Shown here one piece after another: positions 53,801 to 56,800 of a stretch of DNA of 61,107 nucleotides. The notes under the pieces are model-generated. The model ran no database searches, was not told the origin of the DNA, and worked only from the letters and a program-made list of their open reading frames with translations. Source of the DNA: Phoronis australis (Eukaryota > Phoronida > Phoronidae); assembly GCA_002633005.1 (NCBI GenBank), contig NMRA01000654.1:60120-121226 (forward strand), written 5' to 3'. Position 1 is the stretch's first letter; the number at the start of each line of letters is the position of its first letter. Position numbers and translations under genes: made by a program.

Positions 53801-56800
53801 AATAACTATTTTCTGGTATTGAAATATATTGTGTCGCTGGATGGCGGCAAAGTAATTTGTGGTCAAACACTGAGCGCCACCTATGATTCACACGTGACTT
53901 GGATGGAGAGCCTGTATGCTTTGCGATTGTCGTTTTGTCTGAGTGCGGTTGTATGGTGTCATGTTAAAGACAAACGTGCAAAGGCGTCCATTGTCAAAAA
54001 ACATCTGTGGTTATACAGCAGAGATTGCCTTTCGTATTCGTCACCGTGGCCCATCTTGCACTCCGGAATTTGAAAGTGGGTCAAGGTGAAGTCGCTTTTG
54101 TACTTTCACATGGCTGAAGAGTTATATGTTCCGTCTTATCATGACATCTATTAGAAAACAAATAACCATCAAGGTATCAGTCTTCATAAATTAGTTACCT
54201 GCAGATGTTCGCTATCTTGTGGTCTAAAAGAACTCTGAGTAAGGATTACCTGTTCAGTAGTCACACTTCTAACCACTGTATGATGTAAGTGACCCAACAG
54301 TCAGTTTCTTGCATCGTATTTCTGTATTCGCTTTCACTGAACAAAACCCTTTGACTCACACAGGCTGTGTCTAGCCCAATACCTTGACTGAAAAAAATAT
54401 TTTTTGATAACCTAGTGTTTTGCCTCTGATGTGAACAAGAGATTTGTATTGTCATACATTACACGTCCGTGTTTTTTTTTTAGAACATAGCATTGCAAAT
54501 AAGTTAAACTTGAGTATAGTCTGCAATAACACTTAAATGACCATTATCATAAGTAACCATAATGAATTGTCTGACAGTAAAAGTATTATAATAAGATGAA
54601 CTTGGCTAGGTTAGGATGTGCAATTTTTGATAAAACAGACTCAAAAGGGTGAGTCATCTGATCTGCCGCCAAAGTCCTTGCAAAGTTGCCTCGGTCTTAT
54701 ACAGCGTAGTTTATGGTAAAGCACAATATTCATTCTGTGTCAACATTATTGTGAAAGTGAGATGTAACTGATGCCAGTTGCTTGTTTCCAATGTTGGGGC
54801 CAACCTCTACTTCTGCTCATGTGAATTTTTCTCTTGTACCTGTTGACATTCCAGTGATTGACAAGCTAGATGTGGTGAAGAAGGAGAGTTCTGGCGCCCG
54901 TGAGACCATCAGGTGGCTGGAGGCGGAGTTTAGGAAGGGCAGTAGGTGTGTCCTCGGGGTTCAGCATAGTTCCCACTCGTTTGTGTGTAACTCTTCTTAG
55001 ATTATTTTGTGAAACATCCCTCTAAATTATAATTCTTAATCAGCCATTAATTGATATATTAACTAGACAAAAATAGTTAAAAAGAGATGACTACGGTATC
55101 ATGAGAAATGATTTTAGACTGCGACTGTTAAAGTGTCTGCGTCAATAGCATAGCCTAGACTGATCTTTCCAGCTAAACAAAGTGGACTCACATGTTTGTT
55201 AACTAAAGGGACTGTCTTTTCTTTTCAGATATGTGAGGGCCCAGAAGACACATGAGAGGACCTCTGGTGGGCACCAGCATAAGTCATTGAAGAAGAAGGA
55301 TCCAGAGGCGTGGTGAGTGTGTTTTACACTAGGTGTCACCTCGTATTAAGTCTGTTAGATTTTGCCTCTTCATAGTGGATGATATGCTCATTCAATGATA
55401 TCGTGGAAGTCAGAATGGCAAAAATAATTGGACAAAATGACCCAGAATTCCCTGTCACCCGAGTCCATGCAGGATTTACTGTCAAAGATTCAATGTCAAA
55501 GTAGTTGGAGCGATGAGTCATGTCAAGTCACGGAAGGCTGGCATCCTTTGTAACCATGGAAACAGAACTGTGTCCAGTTGCATGTGACGTACTGTAAGCT
55601 GAATACAGACAAGCAGTATTGTGTATGTCTACAGCTAGTGGTGGCAGTTAGCTAGACACCTTAGGGTTCTCTTCCACCTGAGCAACCTGGACATTGGGGT
55701 TCTCATCCCACAATCTGAAACGATGTGTGCTTTTCCTAAAGTCATTTTCGAATGAATATGGGGCTTTGTATATCATAGTAACGACACTCAGTTCTGCTAT
55801 GTACGGAATTGGGGAATCATCATGTCGCCATACATGGACACGGTTGGAGTCACTCAGTTATCTGTGCAAATGAAACACTTTTCTTTTTTTATAACTTTCA
55901 TTCATTTTAGTCCCAGTGAATGTCTCTTGCATAGACATTTCATTGTATTGTGTTTAAGTCAAGCCTTCGTGTCCATTTGTATCACTGTCCTGTAGTAAGT
56001 TACTGGACAGTGAAATAACATGTCTCTCATCTACCCAGGACACTCTCGCAGATCACAGACTGCTGTCGGTATCTGTCACGTCAGAACGTTGAGTATGACC
56101 CAAAAGGCATGGTAACCATTCTGACCAATCAGAAGCTGGCTAGTCCGGACGTTTCGCTGAAAGTGAGGCAGGCTGCAGCAGCCGCAGAAAAAGAAGGTAT
56201 TTTGTGATGTCTAGTTAGGAAATCACCATTTTCACATTTCATTCATTTCCACATGTTGGAAACCACGTGCCTATTAAACTCATCTTTTGTTTTTGATGTT
56301 CCGTTGTTAAAGACCCAGCAGTGTCATCTTTGAAAAATGTCGATTTGAGTCATGTTTTAGGTTGAAGTCCTTTGTTTAGTTTCTTTTGTACAATGAATTA
56401 CTATGCAGAAGATGGCATCAGAAACTCCGTGAAGATTGGTCATTGGGTGCCATATTCACCCCAATAAGCGCCCATGCCCCAATAAGTGCCCCCCATGTGT
56501 TTTCAGACCTTGCTAAAATAAGCACCCAGCCCATGAACGTGTATACCAGCGAAAAATGCCCTTCCTACACTTCTAAAATTCTACAGTAACGTCTTAAATT
56601 TATCAATAATATCCGACAGTCCAGAACAACTCATTGTGCGCAGAGTTTCTAGACCACGGGCCACGCCGCTGTGTTGGTATTTAGCCGTGACTATACACTT
56701 CAAACTTCCGCAGTGCTTCAAAACGAATACAAACACAAAAGTTTTGGTGATCTTGCGAGGAACATGTCCCACTACAGTCAGGCCTTTCAGAACAGACGCA